Shown: positions 25,711 through 40,118 of the stretch, one piece after another
How the letters are laid out: each line of letters opens with the position of its first letter
Numbering within the stretch: position 1 is the first letter of the stretch
Assembly (NCBI GenBank): GCA_021904315.1
Contig: CM038912.1
Location: forward strand, 16,083,061-16,147,060
From: Sphagnum magellanicum
Lineage: Eukaryota > Streptophyta > Sphagnopsida > Sphagnales > Sphagnaceae
Length of the DNA stretch: 64,000 nucleotides
Direction of reading: 5' to 3'
Notes under the pieces: generated by a model
Told to the model about the DNA's origin: nothing
Databases searched by the model: none
The model's input: only the letters and a program-made list of their open reading frames with translations
Translations under genes and position numbers: made by a program

Positions 25711-27100
25711 GTAGTCGACAAGATTGACTTTAAGCTAAATAAAGCTCACATGCTATGTAAGATGTTTTCTTTCAAAATTTCTAGATTTATTTTGGTTTAA
25801 TAAGTGAGGAAAGGTGACCATTTTGTAATACAAATATAAAATGTGTTGTTTAAAACATACCATGCCAAATGATAGATGCTTCCACTTTGGGGCCCCTTTA
25901 ATTGATTACTTGGGTATGCAACAAATTAATGTTTGAATATATGTCCCTTGATATTTATGAAAGTGTTAATAGAGTTCAAGGCTAAATATAATACAAAATT
26001 GTGGAAAGTACATTAAAAGATCTTGTAAACTTCCCTCACCTCTTTTTGGTCCAAATTTTAGACAAATTTGTTCATGCTTTTAACATTTTCTTATACATCA
26101 TAGTTTTAAAAAACATGCTCAAATCTTAATGTTGTATATGCATAATTTCATATATTATGTAATACATTTAAGCTAACATGTACCCAAATGTATATGTTTT
26201 TTCATTTTATCTAGTCCATTCAACTTCACATATAATTCTGAAAATTGAATATTTATTTATATATAAGAGATTAATAAATAAAAATGACTTATGTAATTAT
26301 GAAGAAATCAATGGTTCAATCTAGTTATTTGTCGTGGTATTATTAATTCTCCCACTTGAATTTATGATTGTATTAAATGAAGGTGAACTATTTACTCTAA
26401 TTTGAATGACGTGATCATGGAAAAGTTAGCCCAACCATTGCACTACAATCCAAGACATGTTCTCAAATGTTTTATTTGACAACCCTAATTGTGCAAGCTA
26501 TAATATGGTGTTAAGCAAGCTTATCCTTTCCCTATGCATAAACAAAAAGCATGTATTACATCAATGTAGATCTAAAGGTGAGGATGATATGAATACACCA
26601 AGAGCAAATAATGATTATTATAAGAAACACATAAATGTATTTTAAAAAATCAAGTATGAAATACTTGATATTATAGATGCCAAATACAAACACACAACCT
26701 ATCTTAAATGGAATTAAAGTTTCAAGATGATCCAACCACATTTAGCTAAATATTAACAAAATGTTTAATTAACTAATGATAGTTTTGTCATTCAAATTGA
26801 ACGGGGCAAAACTCAACTAGGGTCAATTCACATGTGATGAATAGTGACACCTTTCCATAACCCTTGACAACATCACACAAGTTAGTTTGGGTGTAAATGA
26901 ATTCCTTGTGTCAACTTTTTTTTTTGACAAGATGGTTGCCATTGAGATTTATGGCCAATCATTGCATAGGTAGGGTTAATGGAAATGTTGATTTGAAAAA
27001 AAATAATCCATGGAACAAGTATTTATAATGGATTACACTTCTCTTTAATTTGATTTGCAATCCAAAATCAATCGATATTATTTTGATGAAGTTCATTTCA
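25711..27100. other. AT-rich intergenic DNA, no gene recognised
   Basis: No gene or recognisable element. Low-complexity frames only. Confidence 0.4.
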
Positions 27101-30100
27101 TTATTGGCACACAAATTGATGGTAGATTATTTTTCCCATTGTGCCATTGATTAGGTCTTTTCTTAATTTCATGTTTTTAGTGATCATTACACAAACATTG
27201 ATTTCAACTTTTCTGATTAGGTTGAATTTTGGATCATGAATCCAACAATCCAATTCAACCATTTCAAATGCATTTGAGTCAATGCTCACATTATATATTG
27301 TTGAATTTTTGAATAATTTGTCAACTATATGGTTGTTGTAATTATCAACATATTCTCTATGTGGACATAACATGATTGCATGTACATCTAAATGGGATAA
27401 CAATCTATCTAGAGGTATGATATTTTTTGACAAATAATGATCTCTTTTTAAGTTGGTTGTTTATTTCTCATGGTGTTTAGAAAATTTAAATAATCCGGGT
27501 CATGAGCATGGCATATATATGATTGCAAAAATAATGTTGGCTTAAATTCCATAATAATGACTTTTTGATGTGGCACATGTCACACACAACATTGTCATCA
27601 TTGATCCAGTGGTGGCAAATTGGCAGCAATTGTGCTAGATCCCTAACAAGTAATAGAGTTCTATATGAAAATGAGTCATAGTTTTGGACATTGCTTTATT
27701 TTATTTTTGTGTAAATGGAATTCAACATTATATTGGTTAGCAATGACATTTCATCAATAATGAATACATCTATTAATCTTAACTTTTGTAGTGTATTATT
27801 AAGTTCAATCAAAGTGTTTATATATCCATGTATAGGTATTTTGTATTGTGCATGGACTATTTCAGCTATTGGCGAATGTCTGCTTGCCATTGCACCTATT
27901 ATTATTGATAACAAAACCTTTTTGCCTTGATTTTTTAAATAAATTGTTAAATATTTTATGAATAATGATTTGCCACTTCCAAGAGACCCTTTTAGAAATT
28001 TGATTCATGTCCTAGATTTAATGATGATGTAAAAATAAGTTGTTGTTCTACAATGGATGTTGATGTTGACATTGTGGAATAAAATTGGTCGTCATAACAT
28101 TTTTCATTGATCAAAGTGGGTGTATTTTCCATGTTGTTGGATGCTACACTTGACAAGTCTCCAATGTAATAGGGTCTAGATATGGATGGTTTTGTAGAAT
28201 GATATCAAACAAATGTTCCATTTTCAATCCATCATACATGTTTTGTTTAAAATATTTTTCCACATAATGTCTAAGAACATCAATATCATCTAAAAACCCT
28301 TGAAGCTTGCATTCCATTATGTATGATCCACCTAATAACAAACTTGAATCTTTTCTAAAGGGCACATGTTGGAGTAAGATGTAAAAAAAAATGTTTAGGC
28401 TCATGTATAGGACTGTATTATGTGAAACACTCTATTCGGTTGTTTTTATTTGGGTGTTTTTTGCACAATAGATATCCCCAAACATGTTATAATAGCTTTC
28501 GTGGATGTCACTAGTTTTGCCAAAATCATTGCTAATATGAGTTTTAAATGCACATTGTTGACATTTTGTTAGCCTAATCACTTGGCATTTCTAGTGTCTA
28601 TATTCAATATGCCATGTGGTTCAACTTTCATGGTGTGTTTTCAATAGATAATGACCAAAAGGAGGATGTTATTATTTGAATATTCAAGTGGGCACCCCAT
28701 ATCAAAAATAGAGTGGGATGATAAGGAACAACATTTTGATCACAATGTTTCAATCGAAAGTATTCCCACCTATTGGTGCTTATGTTGACTTTTGCATGAC
28801 TATCAAGGTTAATGTCATAAGGAAATCCATATTTACAATTTTTTGAATATTTGTAACATCTTTTTGGGTGACACGTGTAATTGTTTTCTCAACACAAATT
28901 TGAGTAGTTCATTTTGGTGAGATATTAATGGTTGAATGAACTTGTGATTCAATTCATCATATTCAACAAGCCCATTCGTAGTAATTTCATTTGTTACTTT
29001 GTCAACATCATTTATACATATCCATAAAAATTATGTGACAATGCAAAAATAGTCTATGTTGGACTTCATATCAACAAAGTGGTGTTTAACACATTCAAGA
29101 ATCCCATTTTGGCAAAATATGTAATTGTTCAAGAGTGCCCATACTCTTGTTTGGAACAAATCGGCATATTCAATGGGGCAATCTTTCCATGATAATTGTT
29201 CATTTACTAATGATAACACGTGTTTAAGATTGTTTATGTCATTCCATCTGAACTCAAAGGATTCACTTGAAATTAATGTAAAAAAATATGAAGTAGCGTT
29301 AGGATATCAACCATGGCCATAAGGTTGCATAGTTGGGAACGATGTCAATTTAGGGAACCAAGCAACTTATCTAGTATGTTGAATCTTAGAATGTGATCGA
29401 TTCAATCTCCATTTAACATGGATGATTTTTTTTGTTTCAATAGGCTTATGTCTTATTCTAAACATGTTTGTGAGGTATATTTATCAATTGGATTGTTTGG
29501 CAAAAATCATACATGATGAGTAAATATGATTTGAACAATGTGAATGCAATGAAAAAAACATTGCTTTTGATATCTAAGGTACTTATGTATTGAAATTTTC
29601 CCATCATATGTTCCATTCCCTTGTGGAAATAGGAAGGGGGATAACATTACTTCCATTTAGTGATATTATATTTGTTAAACTATAACAAGTTTTGTTTTAC
29701 ATCAAATTCCCTACATACAATTGGTCTTTATTTTTTGCACAAGTGAGTGAGGTTTATAGAATTGACAAACATGAGCCATGGTGCTTGCATTTTCATCTTC
29801 ATTGTTATCAAATTTATGGCCCATCTCATGGTTAACTAGGATTGATTTAACAATCTCAACTGATAAAGCACAAACACATGCTTTTGTTGTCTGGTTTTTT
29901 AAAGTTTTTTTTATAACTTGAAACAAAGATTGCATGAGTGGTTTTTTTGTAAAAGAGGAAATATCTCATCCACCAAGTTTCCAAAAAAAAATTCTTCATC
30001 AAGGAATTCGTGACTTGAAAGAATAAAATTATTTAACAAACTTGAATCAACTACTTGGCCTAAAAAAAAGTCATATTTGTGTTCATCAAGAGGTATGGAT

Positions 30101-30450
30101 ATGTGTAGAAATGACAATAGTTGGACCTTAAGGGGGTGTGCTTTTAACAAGTCTCTCATGTAGTCTATTGTGTGATAAACAACATGGGGAAATTGATGTG
30201 CAATAATATCAATATGTCAATTGCATGTTGTAGAAATGGACATTTTGGAACAATCTTTAGACATTGTATGATAAGCCATCAAAATGTTGGTTATTTCGTA
30301 ACATGTACAACCTCTTATTGGAATATCATCTAGATTGAATATATTTGGAATTGTTTTTAAGGGATGTGAAAAATTATACAATTTCATGATGCCACATATT
30401 GCACATGTACGCATGTTTGAAAAATGGAAAAGAATTTTTTGTTGAATTCT
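27101..30450 (-). mobile_element. Decayed Helitron-type element with Rep-like N-terminus and Pif1 helicase
   Basis: Read on the minus strand, the order is as follows. 30414-30217 has a CAIC cysteine pair and a short domain seen at the front of some plant Helitron proteins (tentative). 29219-29031 resembles the Helitron-like N-terminal domain (QTRVWALLNN...ILECVKHHFVDM). 28404-28144 has the YILLQHVPFRKD linker typical of these proteins. The Pif1/RecD-type helicase follows, with Walker A GSLGSGKS at 27989-27966, Walker B VFIIDEMSLL near 27755, and later motifs in 27433-27101 (AIMLCPHRE and INGTMGKI). Walker A to Walker B is one open frame, but other segments are broken by stops and shifts, so the element is dead. 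Ends (TC and CTRR with hairpin) were not found. A cellular Pif1 pseudogene is less likely because of the upstream Rep-like parts. Confidence 0.7.
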
Positions 30451-30850
30451 TGATCAAATTTGGGGGTTGTCTCCCAACTAGTTGCAATAGGTTTTAAATC
30501 AAAAACTTCCATAATATTTGAAAATGGGTTTGGATACAAAACTTATGAAATTCACATTCAATTTGCTCACATTTATTTGTCATTGTGGAGATCTTTATAA
30601 TGTTTCAAATGTAGTATTCTAAATTATAACATATTTGTTCATGTGGTAGTTGATTTGGCCAAGACATGATCATTTTTTATAATATTATTAATTCACTTTT
30701 ATACATGAGAACAAACATGGATGAAATTATTAAATTGGGTTTACAAAGAAAAACTTTTAGTCGAAGAAATTTGAGAATTTATGACTCATCTCATGACTGA
30801 TTTTTTTAGTTATAAATGACATGAAGTTGTTTTGGATCCACGTTATATGA
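30451..30850. other. Spacer beside the Helitron remnant, no gene
   Basis: AT-rich, no recognisable feature. It may include the 5' end of the decayed element on the minus strand. Confidence 0.3.
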
Positions 30851-31300
30851 GATGTAGACCTACTATGAAAATCCTAGGCTAACATAGCCTAGTAGGTGTC
30901 TTAAGCGCTTCCCTTAGGTAGAAAAACCAAAACTAAAATAGGACCCTAGGTGGGCTAACTAGGCAAGCAATTTAGGTGGTTATAGGATGGCTTTGACCTA
31001 GGTTTAAATGAGGATTTGAACCCTTCACCTCCACTTTGATTTTTCAAAATTTAACCATTGCAACAACTTTTTATTTGTGAAATACTACAAGTCATCACAT
31101 TTTCATAAATATTTTTTATATCCTACATCCTTGTAACTTATTCAACCTACCCTAATTAACGTATCCTAGTCTAGATAAGCCTAGGTAAACTAGGATGACA
31201 TAAGCCCTATCTATGGGTTGCATAAGTGATAGAGTGCCTACTCTAAAAAAACACAAACCTACCTAGGGGCTATGTAGGGTCCTACATTGAACAACCAAAA
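30851..31300. repeat. CCTAGG-rich repeat, copy 2
   Basis: An unusually high density of CTAGG/CCTAG words (CCTAGGCTAACATAGCCTAG, CCCTAGGTGGGCTAACTAGG, CCTACCTAGGGGCTATG). It is partly matched in inverted orientation by 25561-25710. It may be a fragment of one dispersed repeat family. Confidence 0.4.
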
Positions 31301-34300
31301 ATATTGCAATCCAATGAAAATCTTACTCCAAGAATATGGCCTTTGTTGATATTTTAGGAGGAGGATGTGATTGGCTTACCAAGAATACACTTGCATTTTT
31401 AGTCCACCATTTTATTGATTTGTTTCTCATAGAAGCTTGCATATTTATTAGAGAAATGAGGATGAACAATAGAAAACACATGTTCATGTCATGCTACTAT
31501 TAGACTTTTCCAAATCAAGGGCTACCACTCCAAGACCCACATTCTCCAAAATCACTTGGAATACAACAAATAGAAATTGAATTGGCAATTTGGAAAGCAA
31601 ACACGAAATGCATTTCTTGGGTTTTTATTAATAAAGGGGGTTGCTTCTCCCTCCCAACACAGGGCTAATGTTCTCTTAGATGTCTCCAAGGATTATGGAG
31701 GGGAAATAAGAATAATGACATGCAACTTGCCTTGTTTGGAGTAGGCAACATTTTGTCTCAAAAAATGACAACTAGAAGTCCACATCATTATGTCCTCCTT
31801 CACATATGTCATTTGGATGAAATATAATTTATTAAATAAAACCTTTTTGTTTCCACCCATAACATTATCATCTATCAATAACATAATCAATTAATTTATG
31901 ATCTTATTTTTCTTTTCAAAGTTGTATTATGGTCATAGTCATTCATGGAGGCATTCAGGACTTCTAATCATGGTTTTATTGGTTTTAGAATATAAGATTC
32001 CTTTTAGTGTTAAATGAAAAATACATATTTATTATAGACCATTCCCAAATTTCAAAACAACAAAAAATGTTCATAATTATTGTAAACCTTTCCTCAAATT
32101 TGGAACTAACAAAAAATCGTACTAATGACAATGAATTGTATATAGTAAGGAAAAACTTTTGGGTTGTTTCGATGAAAATGTATCCAAATATATAAATATT
32201 ATTATAGCATGTCAAGTTAATAATAATTTATTAAAGCTCCCTATATAAAGTTTAAAGTTGGATGGTAGGGGTAACATAGATTGTATGTAATATGAATTGT
32301 AGAGGTTTAAAATCCAAATGCTAAAATACACACCTTGTAGACATATGCAAGTAAAAAATCAATAATAAACTTTGTGTCAAGTAGTAATGGTTAGTTGTTG
32401 GTTACTTAAAACTCTAGGCACTAGTGGTTAACATACAAGTTGTCTATTGTTTGTTTATTCCATCAATTTAACCCCATAATACTTTTTACATGTTGGTTGT
32501 GATCATAACATTTGGTTGAAAAAACCAAATTATTATTTTTTGTGGGGGGTGGGTGTTTGGTTTGTGATATTTAAACTACATGTTTGAATAAAGAAAGTTG
32601 CAATGGACCTATAATATGAAAATAGTTGTTGGTAGCCTTGTCCCCTATCGGCCATTAACCAATAAATCAAATGAACTTAAATTGTATAGCTCTAAAAAAG
32701 TGTGGGATGGATATTGTTGTTACCTTAAGCTTTTTGTAATCTAGTAAACACATGTTAAAGGGGGTTCATATTAGGAGTTTGTGTTCATCCCAAAATGTTG
32801 GCCTAAAATGCACACTCTTCATTTAACCCCCATTTCATTTATTCAACACAACAATATGAATTTTGAGCTTACCAAGCTATGAAAGAAGATGCCAAAAATT
32901 GTATTTTGCAAATGATATTATATCGTGCATTCCACAATTAAAAAGATCCATTTCTAGACATTTGAATAATTGAAGATATTATATTTATCACTTGTATAAC
33001 AACATTTGTTTGGAATATTTAAACATTTTTTTGATTTAAAAAGGGATGGTGTCATTGACTGATGAAAAGTTTAATCAACTTTACCCTTTTGCATTGTAAA
33101 AAAATGATATCATAGTTTTAAAATCTTCTTGCATGAAAATCCAAACACAACTTACAAATGGTAGTTCTTGAAATAAAGAAAACACACATGAATTATAGAA
33201 AGCTTGAATTCAAGCCTAACCAAGTCCTACATAATTGAGGTTTTCTATATGAAAGGTTTTCATTTCATTGCATGTAAGAAAACCATTATGCACTTCTATG
33301 TTTTTCAAACCTTGCAATACATAAGCAAGTTAGTTTATAAATGACAAATTTCCCTTCTTATGCACAATAGGATAATTTTTAAAAGTAAGCCACCATAAAA
33401 ATATTTTTAAAAAAAATTCAACATTTGAATCACCCATCCATGGTACATAATCCCATTATCATTTTTCATGGTATTGTTTAAACATGATTTCTTGGGGAGA
33501 ATTCAAAACTTTTATAAACAAAAAAATAAGATTAAAAACCAAATATTAATAAAAAACAAAGAAGCAAAATGAACTTTACTCAATCAGTTCCCAAATATAT
33601 ATCATGTTGAATCCATTATGTGGAAGCAATATGCAATAAATTGTTCGAATGTTTAAAAACAATTAGGTTGAAGATTTAACGATATCTAAATTTGCATAAA
33701 GAATCACCATCCATCACCTAATATCATTTTTTCCCCCGTAAAACAACATTGACAATGCTAGTTTTGCTTGAATATGATGTTATGTTGAGGACCTTTAAGT
33801 GTATTCATGATTGGGGTACTAAAAAAGATTGACATGTATTTAAAGGACTACAAAGGACAACTTTGGATTTTTTTATCTTACATTATTATAGTTTTAGTGG
33901 ATTGTTGTAAGCCAATAGATAAAATGATGTCTTGTTAAATTAATAAAAATATTTAAAAATAATTTGGATACTATGTAAATATTATTTTGAGTCCTACAAA
34001 GTAACTATATCAAGTTTTTAAACTACATTTTTTGAAAAAGGAATCAAAAGGAATGCATAAAGTCATACAATTGATTTCAAACTTTTTGTACAATAAAAAC
34101 ATGGCCCTTTCTATGAAGGTACATGTTCATTGGATGAACTTTATGAAAAACCAAAACATACAAAAACTTCAAAGTTTTTAAATTTTGAAGGAAAGAGCTA
34201 CAAGGCAAAGTATTCATTTTTTTTAACCATTTGACAAAAAAATTGCATTCAATGGGTCCAAAATGTATAGCTTTAGGTGTAGGTCACATGTGTAGGAAAT

Positions 34301-37300
34301 AATCTTGCCAAAAAAATGTTTGGTTGTCCATTGAAACTCATTTTGAGATTTTTTTTGCCGAAATCTAGCTATAAACCAAAATATTGATGCACAATTATGT
34401 ATGAATGTGAAAATTCACCACCCATCACATGAATTATCTTAAATTGGACTATTCAATTTCTCTCACTTAAATTTGTTTCAAATAAATATTATTTGCAAAA
34501 AATAGCCCCACAAAAGTCATGGGGTCTTTTTTCCTTTTTTGGAACCCCAACCATGAATAAGCCCATTTGCAACAAATAAACTTATAATCTTAATCAAATT
34601 GAGCATAAACAATAGAAAAAAATAATGTTGGCTAAACACTTAGATGTAATCAAACCCATAAAAACATTATTGCCGAATTGTAATCATGCACGATAATATG
34701 GTGCAACTTCAACACATGTTTGTAAAAAGGTTAATGAAAAGGTGAAAACTTCTTAAATTTTGTGTTAAATTTTTGATGAATCATGAAAGGCAAAACAATT
34801 ATGAATGAAAATATAATATATTTTGATGTATAGTGTTATCCATCACCCTTTCATCAAAGTTTTAACAAAGTTAGTGAATGTAAAAAGAAATCCAAATACA
34901 AGTTGGTACATTTTTGTTTATTTTTATTTCAATTTGTTGAAATTGAAAATCATTACACACAGACAATGTAAACAAAAACCTATTGAGGTTGACGTGTGGG
35001 AAAGTAAAAAAGAATAATTTATTGTTTATTGTTTGCCCCTCATAAACAAATTGTGCTCACAAAATTTCCACATAACTTCAAATAGGTCATTCTAAATATT
35101 CAACGTGCCATAACATTTATTTTGCAACAAGTAGTTTACAAATCCCTTAAATAGAATATTGATATGACTATGGCCCTTGTTGGGTCATAACTACATTGGA
35201 AATTTGGCAAAACACATACACACACAAACTGAGATTTGGAGTTTAGACCAATGTTCCCTTTTTTCAATATTTGATTGCACAAAAGTGACAAAAGGATTAT
35301 CTTTGAGTTAGATCCTAACAAATTTTCCATATCATTTAGACCCTATTTTCACAATTATTGTGGTCACATTTAACAACATTCAAACTATAACTATCATGAC
35401 ATATTTGTCAAAATATCAAATCTACCATTATCAACACATCACACATGAAGGATAGAAGTTTTCAAATTTTGATAGAAAGTTCATTGAACAACTTACATAC
35501 CATACAATGATCCATTGCTATGAAGCAAATTTGCCAAAAGGGGATCTAAGCCCTTGTCTTTAGTCCTTTTCTTAACTTCCTCACACAAGTGTGTAAGAGC
35601 ACATTTTGAATGCTCTAGGCACACACTCCAAATTGGAATTATTAGCTCAAAATGAAAATTGTGCTCAATACAAATTGATATTTGAGATAGTGGAACACAT
35701 TACCATTCAAGAGATATGGCACATACAAGTTAACTTGGAGCAAAATGTAGCAACAACATTTTCTTGAACACTTTTTGAAAAATTGAAACAAGCCCAATGG
35801 CTGATAGGTCCACCATTCACCATTTTTTGCAAATTAAAAAAATATCGATTATTAATAAAAAGTAATGTTGTACCCATTGATAAATTAGCACTACATCTTA
35901 GGTCACCTACTATTTGGACCAACACTATAGGAAATTTAGTGACATTAACACCATAACGTGCCAATAGATGGTTAACATCCTAAAAGATGGTCACATCATG
36001 CATTCTTTCTTTCTCCCAGTATCATGATATTTGAGCTACAAAGTCACCCAAAAGAGAATAAAAATCAATTGCAATGGGTTAGATTTAGTAGGTGCTTGTC
36101 AAATACACAAGCATGTGGTGAGAAAAGACAAACCTTATATTCCTTGTCCGCTATGCATCACCATTTAATAGCCATTCATAATGTCCAATACATAAAAACC
36201 ACTTTATGGTTCCTCAATTCCTTTATAGATTTTCTTTCAATGATGCAATGATGAGTCCAAATCCCATTCTCCATGAATGAGAATTTATTTGAACTTTATG
36301 TTTTAATCTATCACAAAGGTAAATATGACATGAATATGTGAAAGATTTTGAGGATTTTGACCAAACCTGAAATGAACATTTGAGATTTTCTAAATCTCTT
36401 TGATTCTAGATTCTAATAGGCACCAATAGAAATGAAATGTTTTGTTTTAAGAACAATTCAAACTCTAGGTAGTTGAACCACTTATGAATGGCACGAGGAA
36501 GAGATGATGTTTTTAGAAAAACTTGAAGATGAGCAAGAAATAATGCATTTTACAAGTATTACTAAATAATAATAAGGCATTCACATAGAAAATTTTCACC
36601 CACAATTAGAAAAGTTCAAAACCAACTAGCATTATAAACTACAATTCAATATTTCAAAGTTTGTAGAGTAGGTATGATTTTAAACCAACTAAAAAAACCA
36701 CAAATAAAGCAATATACTTGTCAAAAGCACAATACAACATCTTGGACTCTTCATGTTGTAAGGATTTTTCTTTTCTACCAAAATTCACCACATTTGCAAA
36801 GGCAAATGCATATGTTAGAGCATGGAAAAAACCCAAAAAGACAAGTTTGTTGAAAGACTAACAATAGATCCATGCCTTTGACATTGTAAAGTGTTTATGG
36901 AGAAGTTCAACATCCTTTATATTGATCAAGAAAATTCCTTGTCCAAGTCTCAAACAAGAATAATTCTTTAAAAAAAAAATCCTAAAGGTCTCAATTCTTG
37001 GTAAGTTTATCAATTTTCTATAATCTATATTTTAGAAATAGATTTATGGAATCTATTGAACAAGCCTAAACTATTATAGGAGAAATGAAACATATTATTG
37101 TTGATAAATTTAACCTATTATCTAACTAATTTATGCAAAAACAACAATCATCATTTAAATTGGAAGAGATTAAAGTGGGATTAGAGAATAATGATGCAAA
37201 CTCATAACTCTCAACCTACAAAAAAATAATTCTAATAGAAGTACTACAAAGTGATGTATTTAGTTTATAAAATCATTTACATTCAAAACTTGAAAGTTTA

Positions 37301-38900
37301 TGTAGGTCAAAGTACAAACCCACAACATTGGCACCATCAACATATGAAAAATCCACCTACTATAATGAAACAAGATGTGTTAAAATATAAGCCTTTTGAA
37401 TAGAATTTTAGATTAGAATTGTTACATGATATAATTGAATCACAAAATATAAATGATCTTTGCGCTAGAGGTAAGAATGGTTACAATGTAATGAAAGGAT
37501 GTCCTACATCTAGTTTGCAATATCAATTTTCAAATCTAAAAACATCATAAATAACAAATGGGTGAAAGCATGATCAAGTATACATTTCATGATCCTTCTC
37601 AAGAAAAGTGTAAAGTGCCATAAATCAAGCCTTAACATATTAAAATTTTAACATTATTTAATTTAATGATCAATATGAACATATTATTTGAATTTATGTG
37701 AATAGTATTGAAGAGTCACATGTTTAAAGTAGATTTAAGTAGATTTTTTAAAAATGCAAGTAGAATTTATTTTTTTATGGGTTGTCCAAAGAAACAAAGT
37801 AGGCTTCAAGTAGATGAAATATTGAATGTTTTTACTTTCTTGGTTAATGGCCATCTAAAATTTACTTATGTGCTATCAACTTCCAAAATAAAATAAAATA
37901 AAATAAAATATATCAATATTTTAATGTAAAAATATTTTTGAACACAATTCCACTAGTGAATTTCAAAAATACTTTTGACCTACTTTTAGTACATTAAAGT
38001 TTTCCAAACTTTGTATACAACATAGTACAAATTCAATATTGTGCACCATGATGGTTTGACAATGTTGAAAAGGGTTTGACTCTACTTTCTTGCATTTATG
38101 TGTAAAAATATGACTGCAACTATTCATAGCCACTTTTGTTGTATATTTGATCATGCTTTCACCTAGATGTTAAAAATGTTGAAATGTTTTTGGGACCACT
38201 TTGTTTCTTATCCTATGCCAAATTTCCTTGATCTTGAAATAACTTTTGAAACATATTTGGGTATCATGGTATCTTCCAAGCCAAGCTTGTTAAAGTTATG
38301 ATGTTAGCAACCCCCTTCAAGCTAATTTGGGTGCACAATGCATGAGCTCATTTAGAGATGATATAACTCTTAACATTACAATCACCAATCCAAATTTCAA
38401 GTGCAAGATGCAAAATCCAAAAATAGACATTACTCTTGGTATGATAATCCAACTATGATATTGAGTAAGAATGTTGATGAATTAGAAACCCATTGTCAAT
38501 TCCCTTTTAGAATAGTTTGCTTGCACAAATCTATACAATAGATTGTCATTCCATAAGTTCCTACTTTTCACTTGTAACTAAATAGATTACAAGTAACAAT
38601 TGTGTCTTCAACAAAAAATATTTATCAAAATAAGGTGGTTTTAAGATGGAAACTAGCCATTGCAGTGGGCTTCATATAAACACAAGATGGTTTTGGAAAG
38701 ACTATGCATAGCCTAGTTGTCAAATTTTGGAAGTTTTTCTCAAGTGGTTAAACCCCTACTTGAATTCAAGCCATGGTTATAGAATTAAAAAATTGTTGAA
38801 AGTGACAATGGCAAGATTGTTTCATGTACAAGGAACCATGCACATTGGCTCAAGTAACGTAACCTATCTAAAAAATGGCCAAAGTCGGGGTACGATTTGA
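31301..38900. other. Long AT-rich gene desert
   Basis: I see no gene, RNA gene or intact element in this 7.6 kb. It contains an AAAAT microsatellite at about 37885-37911, homopolymer runs and scattered short open frames without recognisable domains. CpG is nearly absent, consistent with ancient methylated repeats. Confidence 0.4.
37885..37911. repeat. AAAAT microsatellite
   Basis: About five uninterrupted AAAAT units. Confidence 0.9.
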
Positions 38901-39289
38901 ATATGCGTAAAATTTAGCTTGGTCTTGAGCACTTTACATACTTTCCTTAACCAATTGAAAAGTATGTTGTATGGTGGTTATCATTTGATTAAGTCCTTCC
39001 ACTTTAGAGGTGCATGTTGAAATAAAAAGGGAGTTAAACACTCTTGACCATAAGGGGCATAAAATGGGTTGGTTTTAATGGAAGAATGCCAACTTACACA
39101 ATAAGCAAATTCCATTAGAAATAGGTATTGCTCCCATTATGTTTATTTATGCCCTACATAATTCCTTAATATATCTTCCAAAGTATGATTGGTTCTTTCT
39201 ATTTGTGCATTTGTCTCGAGGTGATAAGCACTATTCATTTTAATTTGGTGCCCAAAATTTTGAGCAAGGTACCCCATACTTGGCTTACA

Positions 39290-39610
39290 AATTTTCAATC
39301 CTAATCACAAATAATTTCTTTTGGCAAACCATGTAATGGAAAATTTCACAAATAAATAGTTTTGCCACATCAATGATTGACATAGTGGATTTGGTATGTA
39401 TAAAATGGGCATGTTTTGTGAGTCGGTCAATGACCACAAAAATACTATCATGCTTTTTATAGTGGAAATCCCACTATAAAGTCCATGTTAATGGACACCC
39501 ACTTGTTATTAGGAACCCCCAATGGTTGTAAAATGCATAGGGTCTTAATCTACTCCACTTTAGTTATTCAACACATAAAACATTTTTCTACATATTCTCA
39601 TACATCCCTT
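39290..39610 (-). pseudogene. Integrase remnant of the Ty3/gypsy element
   Basis: The reverse strand reads VEKCFMC (end of the HHCC zinc site), then QPLGVPNNKWVSINMDFI. A VVDRLTKHAHF-like stretch follows in a neighbouring frame, then LHGLPKEI. This is the integrase core order, broken by several stops and frameshifts. Confidence 0.7.
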
Positions 39611-40118
39611 TTCATGCTTGACCAAAATTATTTTTTATTTTTAATCATATAAGTTTTCTAAAATCTCAGGTGATTGGCTATTGGGATGTTATGACAATCA
39701 TAAAGAGTTTTGGCACAAAAGTCATTAAACTTAGGGATACATACCCTAATGCCATAATATAAAACCCCACCATCTAAAGTGTATGCTTAATATTTTTGAA
39801 ATTCTTCATGGGTTCTATGTTATTTTCAATTTTCTCGTAAAGTTTTTTGAACCATTGGTCTTTACAATATTTCTTTATTTCTTACCTCATGGTGTTTCTA
39901 ACCATGGAAATGGCATTAGCCAAGGGACGATGGGAAAGAGCATTAGCCACAACATTCTTTTTGTCTTTCACATATTACATTGACTAACCAAAATCAAATT
40001 GTTGTAATATTTCCACCCACCTACATTGCCTTTTACTTACATTATGTTAGGTGGTTAGATATCCTAAGCTTTCATGGTTAGTCTCAATTGTGAACTATGT
40101 TCCTAACAAATACTGATT

